64,000 nucleotides of DNA from UBA5436 sp050951845 (GTDB lineage: Bacteria; Bacillota; Clostridia; Saccharofermentanales; DTU023). Numbering within the stretch: position 1 is the first letter of the stretch; each line of letters begins with the position of its first letter. The notes below the pieces were generated by a model. It ran no database searches and was not told the origin of the DNA. It was given only the letters and a program-made list of their open reading frames with translations. This document shows, one piece after another, positions 63,580 to 64,000 of the stretch. A program made the position numbers and the translations under genes. The stretch spans positions 186,001 through 250,000 of the forward strand of contig JBMNJV010000001.1 in the NCBI GenBank assembly GCA_050951845.1. The letters are read 5' to 3'.

Positions 63580-64000
63580 CAGCGAAATATATTATTACAA
63601 ATATCATTGACGAATACAAGCATTGTTTTTACCTGAATTTAACCTTATTTTTTTCCGTAAAATGTCAATTCTCTTTTATTTGCAAGAGATTCGGCACTTC
63701 TGCGGCAATTTTTTAATTGTAAAGCAAATTAAAATGTAATAATAAGAATAAATATTTGTAATCTTTCTGCAATATTAAAGCATGTCAACCCGGGGGAATT
63801 TCCTGTGTATAACATTGCTGCAGGAGTTTCTGATTTGTTCGAATTGTCCTAGAAAGAATTGCTAAAGCTCTTTTCAGGGTACATTTGTCCAAAAAATTTT
63901 TCGAATTTTTCGATTTTTACCCTCTGAAAAAAATCTTGTTATAATGTTCATTATTAAATTTAGCAATAAATTTAAAAGTTTAATAGAAAAATATAGTATT
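63580..64000. other. AT-rich non-coding stretch at the right edge
   Basis: No gene is recognised in these 420 bases. A TATAAT hexamer at about 63940 on the plus strand could belong to a promoter for a gene beyond the window, but a good -35 box is not evident. Confidence 0.5.

Noticed and set aside
63885..63896. Third copy of the Crp-site motif (tacatttgtcc)
   Set aside because: Only the right half matches; the left half lacks the GGACA needed for symmetry.
63935..63950. Plus-strand promoter at the right edge
   Set aside because: Only the -10 hexamer TATAAT is good; no -35 element is clear and the downstream gene is outside the window.
63500..64000. Cobalamin riboswitch upstream of nrdJ
   Set aside because: The B12-box and conserved core were looked for by eye and not found; the NrdR-box pair explains the conserved region better.

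Overview
The window looks like the chromosome of a low-GC Gram-positive bacterium, most likely a clostridium-type member of the Bacillota. The reasons are AT-rich sequence, strong AGGAGG-type ribosome binding sites, a class II (B12-dependent) ribonucleotide reductase next to a cobalamin adenosyltransferase, a BMP-family nucleoside transporter and many clostridial accessory families. Nearly all genes lie on the minus strand. I cannot name a species.

Layout. 1-15.4 kb is a decayed accessory region. It holds a HIRAN protein, two AlbA_2/ATPase-type regulators, three AbiEi-type genes (one with its AbiEii toxin), a WYL-WYL-DUF2828 (Ro/TROVE-like) cluster, a PDDEXK (YhcG/DUF1016) nuclease, and fragments of DUF4357, DUF4143, AbiEi and AlbA_2 genes. 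15.4-24.9 kb is a metabolic block: a BMP-type nucleoside ABC transporter (binding lipoprotein, ATPase, two permeases), an HD phosphohydrolase, an MBL-fold hydrolase, a Crp/Fnr regulator, and a divergent adenosylhomocysteinase-like gene. Two identical GGACATTTGTCC palindromes suggest these genes are co-regulated. 25-37 kb is a mobile-element zone: a P-loop NTPase-DUF4062 protein, an IS6-family element (8-bp target duplication), an IS66 element (8-bp target duplication) that splits an N-acetyl sugar amidotransferase gene, an IS110 element between perfect 264-bp direct repeats, and a HigBA-type pair whose toxin has a nonsense codon. 37-54.8 kb is a defence island. It has an AAA_13/RloC-like ATPase, a type III restriction subunit, two tandem methyltransferases, DUF4391, a PLD/SNF2 helicase, AbiH, a GmrSD-like DUF262/DUF1524 gene and an FRG-domain protein. 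54.9-64 kb is housekeeping: a GMP synthase with a shortened glutaminase domain, an M3 oligopeptidase, cobO, aroK and nrdJ, the last with a paired NrdR-box signature.

How it fits together. CobO makes the adenosylcobalamin that NrdJ needs, and NrdJ appears to be under NrdR control. The transporter, HD, MBL, Crp and SAHH-like genes look like a nucleoside or methyl-cycle salvage regulon. The defence island combines restriction with several abortive-infection-type genes. Three genes carry single-base homopolymer frameshifts (16684-16690, 44978-44981, 53171-53176), which may be assembly errors. Several other genes carry clean in-frame nonsense codons. Intergenic minisatellite-like repeats (18, 23, 24, 52, about 64 and 71 nt units) are unusually common, and several run into gene ends or ribosome binding sites.
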